From: Fibrobacter sp.
GTDB lineage: Bacteria; Fibrobacterota; Fibrobacteria; Fibrobacterales; Fibrobacteraceae
NCBI GenBank assembly: GCA_012511955.1
Contig: JAAZFC010000072.1
Location: forward strand, 1-53,213
DNA length: 53,213 bases
Reading direction: 5' to 3'
Shown piece after piece: positions 16,722 to 25,845 of the stretch (the stretch's first letter is position 1; each line of letters starts with the position of its first letter). The notes under the pieces are model-generated. The model was not told where the DNA came from. It ran no database searches and saw only the letters and a program-made list of their open reading frames with translations. A program made the position numbers and the translations under genes.

Positions 16722-18291
16722 TACTACCCGCAATGCCCACTGCAGCAATTCCTAGGAATAAATTGCGGGCAAAAGAATATGAATTAAGAGTTTTTTTGTT
16801 TTCTTCTTGTATAGCTTCGTACTTGTTTAAAAAGCCATTTTCTTCATTACGGCTAGCAGCAATAAGTGCGTCAATACATACTTCTTCCCCATTACAGTAT
16901 GGGTTTAGAGTAAATGAGTTTATATGATTATCGATCATTTCTTGGCTATTATCGTAATGCTTTTTGAGTTTACTGTGTTCCATGTGTTGTAAAACACCTA
17001 CGGTTAAGCTAGCTGCAGAACCAACTATTAAACCCCATGCAGTCCATTTACGATATTCATCACTGCGATCAAAAACTGCATCTATATCTGTGAAGGAGTC
17101 ATCATAATCTGCTTGAGAATAGACTTCATCTTCCACATCTTGGTAGTCAGGATCTGGTATATCTATTTCATCATCATCATCTTCTTCTTGGGCATAGCTA
17201 CTAGCGTACGAGTCTTCACTTTGGTATTCATCATCTTCATCGTCGTCGTAAAGTGATGAGCTGAGCCCACCTCCAATATTATCTATGGCATCGTCCATGT
17301 TTGCAAGTAAGCTTTCTAATTCGCTTTTTATGTTTTCAGCAATCTCTTTGAGAGATTCTTCTTCAGCTTCGCGATTTTTTTCCCATGCTTCGGTGCGCGT
17401 TTTGTAATTGTCTGCGGACTCATCACTATTTTGTGATTGATTGGGAGGATAATTATCCATTATTTTACTGATTTCTTCAGAAGATTGAGAGTCCCAATCT
17501 TCAATGGCATCTTCAATTTTGCCTTTAAGCTCATTTAAACCATCTTCATCGCCTTTAGCTTGAAGTTGTTTAATTTCTTTTTTAAAGCTTAGAGCAATGT
17601 TTTCTATGGTATCTTTTTTGATTAAAAGCAAACCTTCTTTAATGGTATTGCCTGCCACGGGGGTAATTACTTTAATAGCATCGTAGTAGCCTGGCTTTTT
17701 TAAGGTTACTAAAGTGGCACTGGTTCCGGTTAGTGTAATTTTGGTGGGAGTGGTTCCTTTTGGACTTCCATCGATAAAAATTTCAGCTCCTGATGGTTGT
17801 GAACCAAGTTCTATATCAGCTGATTTTTCTGAGCTAGGTCTTAATTCGATGGTTTCACCATCGACATTGATATAAATAGCCGCTTCATCATAGACATAAA
17901 AGAAGTTACCATCGAAGTATATCCTATCTATGTCATAGTTAGGGTTAGCATCTTTACTTGAATAAAATTTAAGCTTTAACATTTCAGAATAAGGAATTTC
18001 ATCATAAGAAAATTTGGATAGTTTAGCTTTTCCACTTTTAGTTATGCTTCCTTCAAAAAGTTCGTAAGTAGTTGCATCGTCATCAAAAGGGTCTTCATAT
18101 TTTTGACGCACATAGAATCTATCGCTTCGTATTGCATTAGCTTTGGCTTTTCTCAATTCGCCATTAAACTCTGCATCTATAAACTCATCTGGAGAACCAT
18201 AGGGCTCAGTGCTAGCAAAATTAGAAATAGAATAAGATGACGCAAAACTAAAAGCGTTCAATAACATAATCAATATAAAAGTAGTTTTCAT
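16702..18291 (-). CDS. PEGA-domain protein with acidic linker and C-terminal membrane hairpin
   Basis: The product has 529 residues. A signal peptide (about 1-17) is followed by an unknown N-terminal domain (20-155) and one PEGA domain (about 160-225: GSQPSGAEIFIDGSPKGTTP and VTLKKPGYYDAI), a fold common in surface proteins. A helical coiled-coil region (230-345) and a very acidic Asp/Glu/Ser/Tyr stretch (350-400) come next. Two hydrophobic segments (about 415-435 and 505-527) flank a soluble loop, so the C-terminus forms a membrane hairpin. The same closing hairpin is seen in the CsgG-like protein at 46.5 kb. Function unknown; envelope location is inferred. Confidence 0.65.
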   Translation of the reverse strand: MKTTFILIMLLNAFSFASSYSISNFASTEPYGSPDEFIDAEFNGELRKAKANAIRSDRFYVRQKYEDPFDDDATTYELFEGSITKSGKAKLSKFSYDEIPYSEMLKLKFYSSKDANPNYDIDRIYFDGNFFYVYDEAAIYINVDGETIELRPSSEKSADIELGSQPSGAEIFIDGSPKGTTPTKITLTGTSATLVTLKKPGYYDAIKVITPVAGNTIKEGLLLIKKDTIENIALSFKKEIKQLQAKGDEDGLNELKGKIEDAIEDWDSQSSEEISKIMDNYPPNQSQNSDESADNYKTRTEAWEKNREAEEESLKEIAENIKSELESLLANMDDAIDNIGGGLSSSLYDDDEDDEYQSEDSYASSYAQEEDDDDEIDIPDPDYQDVEDEVYSQADYDDSFTDIDAVFDRSDEYRKWTAWGLIVGSAASLTVGVLQHMEHSKLKKHYDNSQEMIDNHINSFTLNPYCNGEEVCIDALIAASRNEENGFLNKYEAIQEENKKTLNSYSFARNLFLGIAAVGIAGSIVLFTW

Positions 18292-18379
18292 AAAGACTCC
18301 ACTATAAACTTCACACTAAAAAATATACATTTTCGTAGCGAAATAATTATCTTAAGTAATACTTATTAAATTTAATGTA

Positions 18380-20251
18380 ATGAATTATAGATTTTTTACA
18401 ATCATTTTATGCTTAACTGCCATTTCTTTTGCAGCAGAGTTCGAAAATATGCGTTTTCGAGCAGCTAAACAATTAGTAAAAGGTGGTGAATATGAAGCTG
18501 CCATAGAAGAATACCGTGCTGTTTTATTAGATGAACCTGAAAGCATAGAGGCTTATTTTGAGGCTGGTCAAGTAAGGTTTTTGCAAAAACGCTGGAATGC
18601 CGCAGTACAAAATTACAAATTAGCCACTGAGCGTAATCCCGAACATTGGAAGGCCCACCGTGGAATGGCTGAAGCTTATGAAAAACTAGAACAAAAAGAA
18701 AAAGCTGTGGCAAAATGGCGTTTTTTAGCAGATAAAGGACCTGCAGACGGTAAAAAATATGCGGAAGAACAAATTAAAAAGTTGCTCGGCGTAACTACTA
18801 AAGAAGGAAATGCTGAAAAAAAAGCAGAAGTTGCTCCTAAAACAACTGGAACTTCAGAATCCACTGGGCCTGCAAGTACTGATCCGGCTGAGTATGTCAA
18901 GGCATTAGAACTTTATCGTCAAGGTAATTGGGATGAGTCTTTAAAATATTTAAGACAAACTTTAGCTAAAGTTCCTGGGCATCCTGGTGCGTATTATTAT
19001 GCAGGAGTGTGTAGATACAATTTAAATGATTTTTCTAGATCAGAATACAACTTAAAAAAAGGCACAAAATTTGAAGAGCTAGGATTTAACGCGTATTATT
19101 ATTTGGGCCGCATCAGAGAAAAGCAAAATAATAATGCTGAAGCCATTGCTTTTTACAGGCAGTATCTACCTTTGACAAGTAACGAGCAAGGCAAAAAAGA
19201 GGTATTAGCGCGCATAGATAAGTTAAGTCAAATTTAGACTCAAAATGAGCGTGCAGATTCTTCAACTGAAAATAAAGATGAGTCTGCAGAAAAAGTCGGT
19301 GAAACAGCCGCTCTCAAGAAATTTGACATGTTTCCTGAGCATATTCAAAACTTTAAACCGCAAATATATTTGGCTCAAAGCGAGCTATCTGGACCTGGTG
19401 CCGACTTATTAAAAAAGTTTTTTGCTTCTATTAAATCCAATGAATTTAACAAGGCCATGGAACAACTTAAAAAGCTTCGCCTAGATTTTCCTAGTAGTGC
19501 CAATGCTTTTGCTGCTGGTTACGATTTGTTGGCTATGTATTATTATTTAGGTTTATATACAAACGCTGTACCTTTGGGGCAAGCTTTATTAAAATTAAAT
19601 CCAGGAGAGCCTTGGCAAAGTAGCATAAAGTGTTTTTTAGCTGAAGCTCTTTTGGCAACTAATGAAAGCAAAGGCTTAGAAAAGATGGTGAAATCGGTGG
19701 AAACGGATGGTAAACTGGGGCCGACTTCTGTGCAAAAAAGCAATTTGCTGCAGAGAATAGCGCAGAATCTGCAAAAAGAAAAAGATGTACCTAAGCAGCT
19801 GCAAACTTTAATTGCCCAAGAAACTGATACTACTAAAAAAGTTGAATTGTTAATGCGTTTAGCGCAAAGTTATGAAAGTCAGGGCGATAAAAAGCTTTTG
19901 TTGAAGACCTATGAGCAAGTTTAGGCTATTTGTAAACCTAATGGCAGTGAGTATTGTCGCAAAGGTGCCTATGATTTGGCCGGTTTTCATTATCAAGAAA
20001 AAGATTGGCCTAAAGCCTTAGTTGCTTATCAAGATGCCTTAAAAAAACATCCTGATGCTAAAGATTCTCCTTGGGGAATGTATCAGTTGGCCAATGTTTT
20101 GCGTCGTCAGGCAAAATACGAAGACGCGGTGGAAGCTTATGAGGCTGTAATAAAAGAACATCCTCAGTCTTATTGGGCTGAGCAAGCTAAATGGAACAAG
20201 GAAGATGCTATTTGGCGAGCAAATAATGAAAATCTTTTGAGGTTAAAATAA
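18380..20251 (+). CDS. Secreted TPR-repeat protein, one frame interrupted by two in-frame TAG codons
   Basis: The frame runs 624 codons from ATG at 18380 to TAA at 20251, but TAG occurs at 19235-19237 and 19922-19924. All three parts share one frame and one character: a signal peptide (residues 1-18), then tetratricopeptide-like repeats (EAAIEEYRAVLLDEPESIEA, GAYYYAGVCRYNL, and after both TAGs WPKALVAYQDALKKHPDAK and YEDAVEAYEAVIKEHPQSYW). No ATG or GTG with a Shine-Dalgarno follows either TAG. The final TAA overlaps the next ATG (TAATG), so the operon architecture assumes full-length translation. Without readthrough only 285 residues are made. TPR proteins build protein-protein scaffolds; the partner is unknown. 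Either amber readthrough, a pseudogene or sequencing error applies. Confidence 0.7.
19235..19237 (+). other. In-frame TAG number 1 of the TPR gene
   Basis: Context is CAA ATT TAG ACT CAA. The frame stays open for 228 codons to the next TAG. The surrounding residues (LSQI-x-TQNE) lie in a linker that would accept Leu, Gln or Trp. Confidence 0.85.
19922..19924 (+). other. In-frame TAG number 2 of the TPR gene
   Basis: Context is CAA GTT TAG GCT ATT. It falls within a helix (TYEQV-x-AICKPNG) just before the last TPR units, and the frame then runs 108 codons to TAA. Confidence 0.85.
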
Positions 20252-20670
20252 TGACTGGATTGGTGCAACGCATGCGTGTTCATTTAGAAAGTCAGCTTGA
20301 TATGTATAGGTCAATGAATGCCTTACAAAGACAGCTGTTGCGAGAGTTGGATCATAGTGACGGTATGCAAAAAGTCTTGGATTTACTCGAAGAAAAAAAC
20401 CAACATCTTGATAAATTGAGGAAGAACCAAAAGCAAGCTGCTCCATTGTTAGAAGCTTGGCGGCAACAAAAATCCGAATTGCCCGAGTCAGATGAAGTCA
20501 AAAATGTAGATGAATTAATTAATACCATGGAATCATTGGCATTAGCTATGCGCAATCAAGATGAAGAAATGATCCGTCGCTTTGAACGCATTGCTGTTAG
20601 CCCAGCAGATAAAGAAAGTCGAGATAAACACTCGCGAAATATGTTAAACGCTTTCCGAGCTTTGCGCTAA
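20251..20670 (+). CDS. Small helical protein, possibly FlgN-like flagellar export chaperone
   Basis: The product has 139 residues, nearly all alpha-helical and coiled-coil: LVQRMRVHLESQLDMYRSMN, KVLDLLEEKNQHLDKLRKNQ, and a tail rich in R and D/E. Length and the 'L-EEKN-L-L-KN' stretch recall FlgN/FliT chaperones, which hold FlgK and FlgL before export. The match is by eye. It begins on the stop of the TPR gene (TAATG) and ends two bases before the kinase gene, whose FlrB/FlrC-like pair would fit a flagellar role. Function is inferred, not shown. Confidence 0.5.
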   Translation: MTGLVQRMRVHLESQLDMYRSMNALQRQLLRELDHSDGMQKVLDLLEEKNQHLDKLRKNQKQAAPLLEAWRQQKSELPESDEVKNVDELINTMESLALAMRNQDEEMIRRFERIAVSPADKESRDKHSRNMLNAFRALR

Positions 20671-20672
20671 AC

Positions 20673-21875
20673 ATGGATTTTAAAAATATTCCTTCCGAAG
20701 AGTTTCCCGCAGAGTTTTCTGGGTTATTGGACTGGTTCAATGAAACGGTGGGGCGTTTGGAAGCGGCTTATAGTGAATTAGGCGAGCAATTTCAAACCGT
20801 TAACCGTGAATTAGCTCAGACTAATCAAAGTTTGGAGTACAATCAGCGTCGTTTAAATGCTTTGTTGGGGAGCATGGGGCCAGGGGTGATAATGGTAGAT
20901 TCCGATATGAAATTTACTGTTATCAATCGTTCTGCAGAAAAACTATTGGGGGTAACGGAAAAAGATTGTTTGGGCAAACCAGTGCGCGAAGTATTTGCTG
21001 AAGAAAGTGGGGTAGGAACTGTGATGTTAAGGGCTTTAGCCGAAAAAAAAGATCTATCCCAAGAAATTACTTTACATATAAGTGACAAAAATTTTCCGGT
21101 TTCAGTTTCTGGAAGTCGTGTAATAGATTCGGAAGCTAATGTGTTAGGAGCCATGGAAACCATTGCAGATTTATCAGAGTTGCGCAAAATGCAAGCGGAA
21201 GTTCAGCAAAGTCGAATTTTAACGGCATTGGGTGAAATGGCCGCCACCGTGGCCCACGAAATTCGCAATCCCTTGGGCGGAATAGGTGGGTATGCAGGTT
21301 TGCTCGCTCGAGGAATCCCTCCTGAGGATCCCAAACGCAAATTAGTGGATCAAATAATTCAAGGGGTTTCCAGTTTAAATAATATTGTCACTAATTTGCT
21401 TTCTTATACTCGCAAAACTACTTTACAAATGGTGCGTCTAGATTTGTGCGAATGGATTGAATCAGTAATTGCTCACGCCGAAATTGAAGTGGAAAAAGAG
21501 AAAAAACCCATAGAAATACAAAGGGATTTTTCCCAAGAAAGCGTTTTTGTGGAAATAGACCCCGAAAGATTTCAGCAAGTGGTTTTAAATTTGCTTTTTA
21601 ACGCCATACAGTCCATAGGTGACAAAGGTTGGGTTAAGGTGGGAATAACTGTTTCTCAAGCTAAAGTTTGGTTAAAAATTAGCGATAATGGCAAAGGGAT
21701 GCCTCCAGAAGCCCAAAAAGATGCTTTTACTCCCTTTTTTACTACTAAAGAGCAAGGAACGGGGTTGGGCTTAGCCATAGTGAAAAAACTGGTGGATTTA
21801 CATGCGGGAACCATCGAAGTACAAAGCGAGGTTGGCGCAGGCACAGAATTTTTGATATGCTTAAAAGAAACTTAG
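20673..21875 (+). CDS. PAS-domain sensor histidine kinase (NtrB/FlrB-like)
   Basis: The product has 400 residues without membrane segments, so it is cytoplasmic. It has an N-terminal coiled coil (about 20-65), a PAS domain (about 68-175: GPGVIMVDSDMKFTVIN and AEKLLGVTEKDCLGKP), a HisKA domain with His195 in ATVAHEIRNPLGG, and an HATPase domain (N box NLLFNAIQS, then ISDNGKGM, FTTKEQGTGLGLAIVKKL). The C-terminus ends right before the NtrC-type regulator. This architecture equals FlrB, AtoS or NtrB kinases. The stop TAG overlaps the Shine-Dalgarno of the regulator gene and the two genes share one frame, with only three codons between them. It probably phosphorylates the next gene product. Confidence 0.85.
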   Translation: MDFKNIPSEEFPAEFSGLLDWFNETVGRLEAAYSELGEQFQTVNRELAQTNQSLEYNQRRLNALLGSMGPGVIMVDSDMKFTVINRSAEKLLGVTEKDCLGKPVREVFAEESGVGTVMLRALAEKKDLSQEITLHISDKNFPVSVSGSRVIDSEANVLGAMETIADLSELRKMQAEVQQSRILTALGEMAATVAHEIRNPLGGIGGYAGLLARGIPPEDPKRKLVDQIIQGVSSLNNIVTNLLSYTRKTTLQMVRLDLCEWIESVIAHAEIEVEKEKKPIEIQRDFSQESVFVEIDPERFQQVVLNLLFNAIQSIGDKGWVKVGITVSQAKVWLKISDNGKGMPPEAQKDAFTPFFTTKEQGTGLGLAIVKKLVDLHAGTIEVQSEVGAGTEFLICLKET

Positions 21876-21884
21876 GAGTATATT

Positions 21885-23240
21885 GTGGCAAAAATAATGG
21901 TAGTTGACGATGAAACTATTATGCGCGAGCTGGTAACAGATACTTTGGAAATGTCTGGTCATGAGTGTCTTAGCTTTGCTGATCCGCAGCTAGCCTTAGA
22001 AGCTTTTAAAAGTTCAAGCCCTGATCTTATTGTTTCAGATTTTAAAATGCCTGGGATGACGGGGATGGAACTTTTGCAGGAAGTACAAAAAATTAATCCT
22101 GGACAGCCTTTTATCATTATGACCGCTTTTGGAACCATAGAAATAGCTGTGGAAGCTATTAAAAATGGCGCGGAAAATTTTATAGAAAAACCTTTTCAAC
22201 CAGAAATTTTAGAGCATTTGGTTGCTTCTGTTTTAGAGCATCAGCGGATAAAAGCTGAAAATAAATCTTTGCGACAGCAACTCAAAGGACAAAACTTTAT
22301 AGGTTCAGGGAAAATTTATGACTCCTTACAACATTTTGTTCTGGAGGTAGCTTCGGCCCAGGCCACTGTGCTTATCAACGGTGAAAGTGGGGTGGGTAAA
22401 GAAGTTTTGGCTAGAGCTGTGCATTACCAAAGCCCCCGTGCCACTGGCCCTTTTGTAAAAGTGAATTGTGCGGCTCTTCCTGAAAGTTTGATTGAAAGTG
22501 AACTGTTTGGGCATGAAAAAGGAGCTTTTACCGGGGCTTTAAAGGAACGCAAGGGTAAATTTGAACTGGCCCATGGCGGCACACTACTCTTAGATGAAAT
22601 AGGTGAAATGCCTTTACTGGCTCAGAGTAAATTGTTGCGAGTGATTCAAGAAAGAGAATTGGTGCGCGTGGGGGGGGAAACCGAGATTAAAGTAGATGTA
22701 CGTATAATATGCACCACCAATCGCGATCTGGCTGAAGAAGTTAAAGACGGTAATTTCCGTGAAGACTTATTTTATAGACTTAATGTTTTGCCTATTCGCG
22801 TGCCTGCTTTGCGAGAGCGCCCAGAAGACATTCCCGGTTTAGTGGAGCATTTTATAGCAAAAATAAATGCTGAAAATGGCTATGCTGTAGAAGGAATAGA
22901 AGAAGATGCTTTGAAATACTTGCAAAAATATGGTTGGCCGGGGAATATTAGACAATTAGAAAATGCCATGGAAAGAGCCATGGTGTTTGCTAAAGTTGGG
23001 CAAATAAATGTATCGCATTTTGATTTGCAAAATCAGGCCGCATCTAGTGATACTATAACAGCATCTGGTGACTTACATGCAGGAATGACTGTGGCCCAAG
23101 CCGAACAGGCTTTAATTTACAAGACTTTAGAAGCGTGTGAAGGGAATAGAACCCGGGCTTCTGAAATGCTAGACATTAGTATTAGAACATTGCGAAACAA
23201 ATTGCACGAATATGGTTATAATGGTGAAAAGAAAAGTTAG
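21885..23240 (+). CDS. NtrC-family sigma-54-dependent response regulator
   Basis: The product has 451 residues from a GTG with AGGAG seven bases upstream. The receiver domain (1-120) carries the acidic pair in VVDDE, the phospho-acceptor Asp52 in VSDFKMPG, and the Lys in FIEKPFQ. The AAA+ domain (about 135-370) has Walker A GESGVGKE, the sigma-54 contact loop GAFTGA, Walker [12 protein letters not shown] and arginine-finger region. A Fis-type helix-turn-helix closes the protein ([20 protein letters not shown]). It activates sigma-54 promoters when phosphorylated. With the upstream kinase, FlgN-like gene and nearby flagellin, a flagellar master regulator (FlrC-like) is likely but unproven. The stop is TAG followed by a backup TGA two codons later. 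Confidence 0.92.
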   Translation: MAKIMVVDDETIMRELVTDTLEMSGHECLSFADPQLALEAFKSSSPDLIVSDFKMPGMTGMELLQEVQKINPGQPFIIMTAFGTIEIAVEAIKNGAENFIEKPFQPEILEHLVASVLEHQRIKAENKSLRQQLKGQNFIGSGKIYDSLQHFVLEVASAQATVLINGESGVGKEVLARAVHYQSPRATGPFVKVNCAALPESLIESELFGHEKGAFTGALKERKGKFELAHGGTLLLDEIGEMPLLAQSKLLRVIQERELVRVGGETEIKVDVRIICTTNRDLAEEVKDGNFREDLFYRLNVLPIRVPALRERPEDIPGLVEHFIAKINAENGYAVEGIEEDALKYLQKYGWPGNIRQLENAMERAMVFAKVGQINVSHFDLQNQAASSDTITASGDLHAGMTVAQAEQALIYKTLEACEGNRTRASEMLDISIRTLRNKLHEYGYNGEKKS

Positions 23241-23364
23241 AACTGAAGTTAAAAAGGCTACTATGCCTGGCCGAAGATTAAGGTGGGTATTAATAATACT
23301 CCAATTTGGAGTAGGAATGTTTATGTGTTGGGTATTATATTATGGAATATCAATTTTAAATTGA
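23221..23364 (+). CDS. 47-residue basic single-pass membrane protein
   Basis: A short frame starts 20 bases inside the end of the NtrC-like gene (ATG at 23221; a second ATG at 23263 is possible) and ends at TGA 23364. The product has a basic N-terminus ([20 protein letters not shown]) followed by one hydrophobic helix (VLIILQFGVGMFMCWVLYYG). Basic cytoplasmic start plus one helix is the form of many small regulatory membrane proteins. It is too short for any family call. Evidence is the overlap, the well-formed helix and the operon context; the start codon lacks a strong ribosome site. Confidence 0.4.
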   Translation: MVKRKVRTEVKKATMPGRRLRWVLIILQFGVGMFMCWVLYYGISILN

Positions 23365-23470
23365 TTAAAATATGATTAGGATAAAAAAATTATAATAAGA
23401 ATTTCAAGTGCTACTTGTCTCTTGATTTTTTTTGTTAATTAATTATAATACCTTCGCGGAGGTTATATCT

Positions 23471-23668
23471 ATGAATAGAAGACACTATATAAAACAGCAA
23501 TCAAAAAGTCTGGGTGATTATGATGACTTAGCTGAGGAAGAAGAAGATGATGATTTTTATTACGATGACGAAGATGATGAAAATGAAGAAGTAGATTTTG
23601 ATCGTCCTTCTTTTGAGCGTACTGAAATTTGGACTGATTACGCCGAAGATTTGGATTACGATCAATAA
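23471..23668 (+). CDS. Small highly acidic protein
   Basis: The product has 65 residues from an ATG with a strong Shine-Dalgarno GGAGGT seven bases upstream. More upstream in-frame starts lack one. The N-terminus is basic (MNRRHYIKQQSK), then a long Asp/Glu/Tyr run (EEEEDDDFYYDDEDDENEE) and a C-terminus rich in acidic and aromatic residues. No family known. The acidic run would keep it soluble and could bind a basic partner, perhaps the 47-residue basic membrane protein upstream. The stop TAA overlaps the next ATG by one base. Confidence 0.7.
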   Translation: MNRRHYIKQQSKSLGDYDDLAEEEEDDDFYYDDEDDENEEVDFDRPSFERTEIWTDYAEDLDYDQ

Positions 23669-25845
23669 TGATTGTTAAACCGAAATTATATATAATAGCA
23701 TCAATAGCTGCTATGTTATTGGTGTTAGCGTGTAGTCAAATGCCTCCACCTGAGGCATATAAAACCATAATGGAGCCAGTTGCTACGGAATATGAAATGC
23801 CAGATTTTCAAGGCAAATATGTGGCTCAACAGCAATTCGCTTTAGGCTTACAAGCTGAAATTTCGGGAGATTTATTAATAGCAGAACAGCATCTGGACAT
23901 AGCTTTAATTACTCTGATATCTACTCAACATGATTTAAAGGCAACCATCGATTCTACGATATTTAATGAAGAATTAAATCAAATTGTGTTGGCATTACAG
24001 CGTGTGCATGAAAAAATTGAAGATGAGGCTGTGGAAGATGAAATTGGTGTTGTTGAAGTTTCTACAGACTTAGAAGAGCTTTTTGAAAGCATGGATACTC
24101 ATGAACTTGCGCCTTTGGATGCGTTTTTTGACACTTTAAATTTGTCGCAGTTTTCTTTGCCTGTGGAATTAAATGATCGCGTTATGCGTGAAGTAAATTT
24201 TTTATCGAAATCTGTGCGCTCTTTTACCGAAGGTTCCCTTAGTCGTAAAACGGAATTCGAAGAGATGATCTTAGAAAAATTGGATGCTAAAGGAATGCCT
24301 GCAGATCTAATAAACTTGGCTTTAGTAGAGTCTGGTTTTAAAACTAAAGCTTATTCACGAGCTAAAGCTAGTGGTTTGTGGCAATTTATAGTGGCTACTG
24401 GTAGAAGATATGGCTTAAAATCCGATTTTTGGGTAGATATGCGGCGTAATCCAGAATTAGCTACGGATGCGGCGTTAAATTATTTGCAAGATTTACATAA
24501 TGAGTTTGATGATTGGCTGCTGGCTATGGCGGCTTATAATTGTGGTGAAGGTAGGGTGCGCCGCTTGCTAAAAGCTGCGGATGGAGAAGTTACTTTTTGG
24601 GATTTAAAACTACCCAAAGAAACCATGCACTATGTGCCACGCATTTTAGCGGCAACTATAATTTCTAAATACCCAGAGCATTTTGATTTACACCCTGAAG
24701 CTGTCGAGCCGCTCCGTTTCGATACAGTAACCGTAACCGAATGCGTTCCTTTGCAAAATGTAGCCGAAGCTGCAGGGAGTACTTTAAAAGAAATAACAGC
24801 TTTAAATTGGGAGCTTATTCGTTGGTGTACTCCTCCTAATACCAAGTCTTACACCTTGCGTATTCCAGAAAACTCTAGAGAAACTTTTGTAACTGCTTAT
24901 GCTAAGATGGATAAAACCAAGTTTGCCCGTTGGCATTATCATAGAGTTAGGTCTGGAGAAAATTTAGGCTTGATAGCTCGTAGCTATGGTTTAAGTGTTG
25001 AGGCTTTGCGCCAGGCTAATGGTATTCGCGGCAGCCTAATACGGGCTGGGCAAAATTTATTAATCCCGATGCCTTCTCATGGTGCTGCAAAAAAAGCTGT
25101 GGCAAAAAATGCCCCATCCCAAACTCAAAAAGCAAGTTCTGCTCCATCGCATAATAAATCTGGAAAACACACTGTAAAAGTAGGAGACAACTTAGGGAAA
25201 ATTGCCCGTAGTTATGGGGTTTCTATTGCAGATTTAAAAAAATGGAACAATTTAAGCTCCGATAATTTAAGCGTCTCTCAAGTACTGCTAGTAAAACCAA
25301 ACCCTACTCCCACAGCGTCTAAAGATGTTTTGACGCAAACTACGGCTAGTTATAAGGTACAAAGTGGGGATAGTTACTATAGCATTGCTTTAAAGTATGG
25401 ACTTAGCACTGAAGATTTAATGGCTTTAAATAATACCAAATCTTCTGCTTTGTCTTTGGGGCAGTTAATCAAAGTTCCAGCTTCTCAAACAAGTCAAAGT
25501 TCTCCTAATGCAGACAAGCAAAAAAGTAAGCTAAGTCAAATGACTAAGTATTATGTGGTGAAAAATGGAGATAATTTGTATAAAATTGCTAAAAGAAATA
25601 ATACCACTGTAGATGCATTGTCTAAGCTAAATAATATATCTGCTCAAACTCCTTTGCAAATAGGGCAAAAATTGGTTGTGGGAACTCAAAAAATTATGCC
25701 AGGAGGGGTTTATACCGTGCGTAAAGGGGATTCGTTGTGGGATATTGCTCGTATTTATGGTATTAGTATTCAAGATTTAATGGATTGGAATTCTCTAGCA
25801 TCGGCCACGGTTTATCCAGGGATGCGTTTAAAAGTGGGTATGTAA
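23668..25845 (+). CDS. MltD-like lipoprotein lytic transglycosylase with LysM repeats
   Basis: The product has 725 residues. The signal peptide ends in a lipobox (VLACS, Cys at about 23). An SLT catalytic domain lies at about 210-330, with the catalytic Glu in LALVESGFKTKAYSRAKASG, LWQFIVATGRRYGL and AYNCGEGRVRR. Five LysM-like modules follow (starting near YHRVRSGENLGLIARSYGL, HTVKVGDNLGKIARSYG, YKVQSGDSYYSIALKYGL, YYVVKNGDNLYKIAKR and YTVRKGDSLWDIARIYGI), so it binds and cleaves peptidoglycan. This is the MltD design with more LysM than usual. The stop TAA overlaps the sppA start (TAATG). Confidence 0.9.
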   Translation: MIVKPKLYIIASIAAMLLVLACSQMPPPEAYKTIMEPVATEYEMPDFQGKYVAQQQFALGLQAEISGDLLIAEQHLDIALITLISTQHDLKATIDSTIFNEELNQIVLALQRVHEKIEDEAVEDEIGVVEVSTDLEELFESMDTHELAPLDAFFDTLNLSQFSLPVELNDRVMREVNFLSKSVRSFTEGSLSRKTEFEEMILEKLDAKGMPADLINLALVESGFKTKAYSRAKASGLWQFIVATGRRYGLKSDFWVDMRRNPELATDAALNYLQDLHNEFDDWLLAMAAYNCGEGRVRRLLKAADGEVTFWDLKLPKETMHYVPRILAATIISKYPEHFDLHPEAVEPLRFDTVTVTECVPLQNVAEAAGSTLKEITALNWELIRWCTPPNTKSYTLRIPENSRETFVTAYAKMDKTKFARWHYHRVRSGENLGLIARSYGLSVEALRQANGIRGSLIRAGQNLLIPMPSHGAAKKAVAKNAPSQTQKASSAPSHNKSGKHTVKVGDNLGKIARSYGVSIADLKKWNNLSSDNLSVSQVLLVKPNPTPTASKDVLTQTTASYKVQSGDSYYSIALKYGLSTEDLMALNNTKSSALSLGQLIKVPASQTSQSSPNADKQKSKLSQMTKYYVVKNGDNLYKIAKRNNTTVDALSKLNNISAQTPLQIGQKLVVGTQKIMPGGVYTVRKGDSLWDIARIYGISIQDLMDWNSLASATVYPGMRLKVGM

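Noticed and set aside
19328-19924. Independent gene starting at the ATG at 19328
   Set aside because: No Shine-Dalgarno, and it lies within a frame continuous with the upstream and downstream TPR parts.
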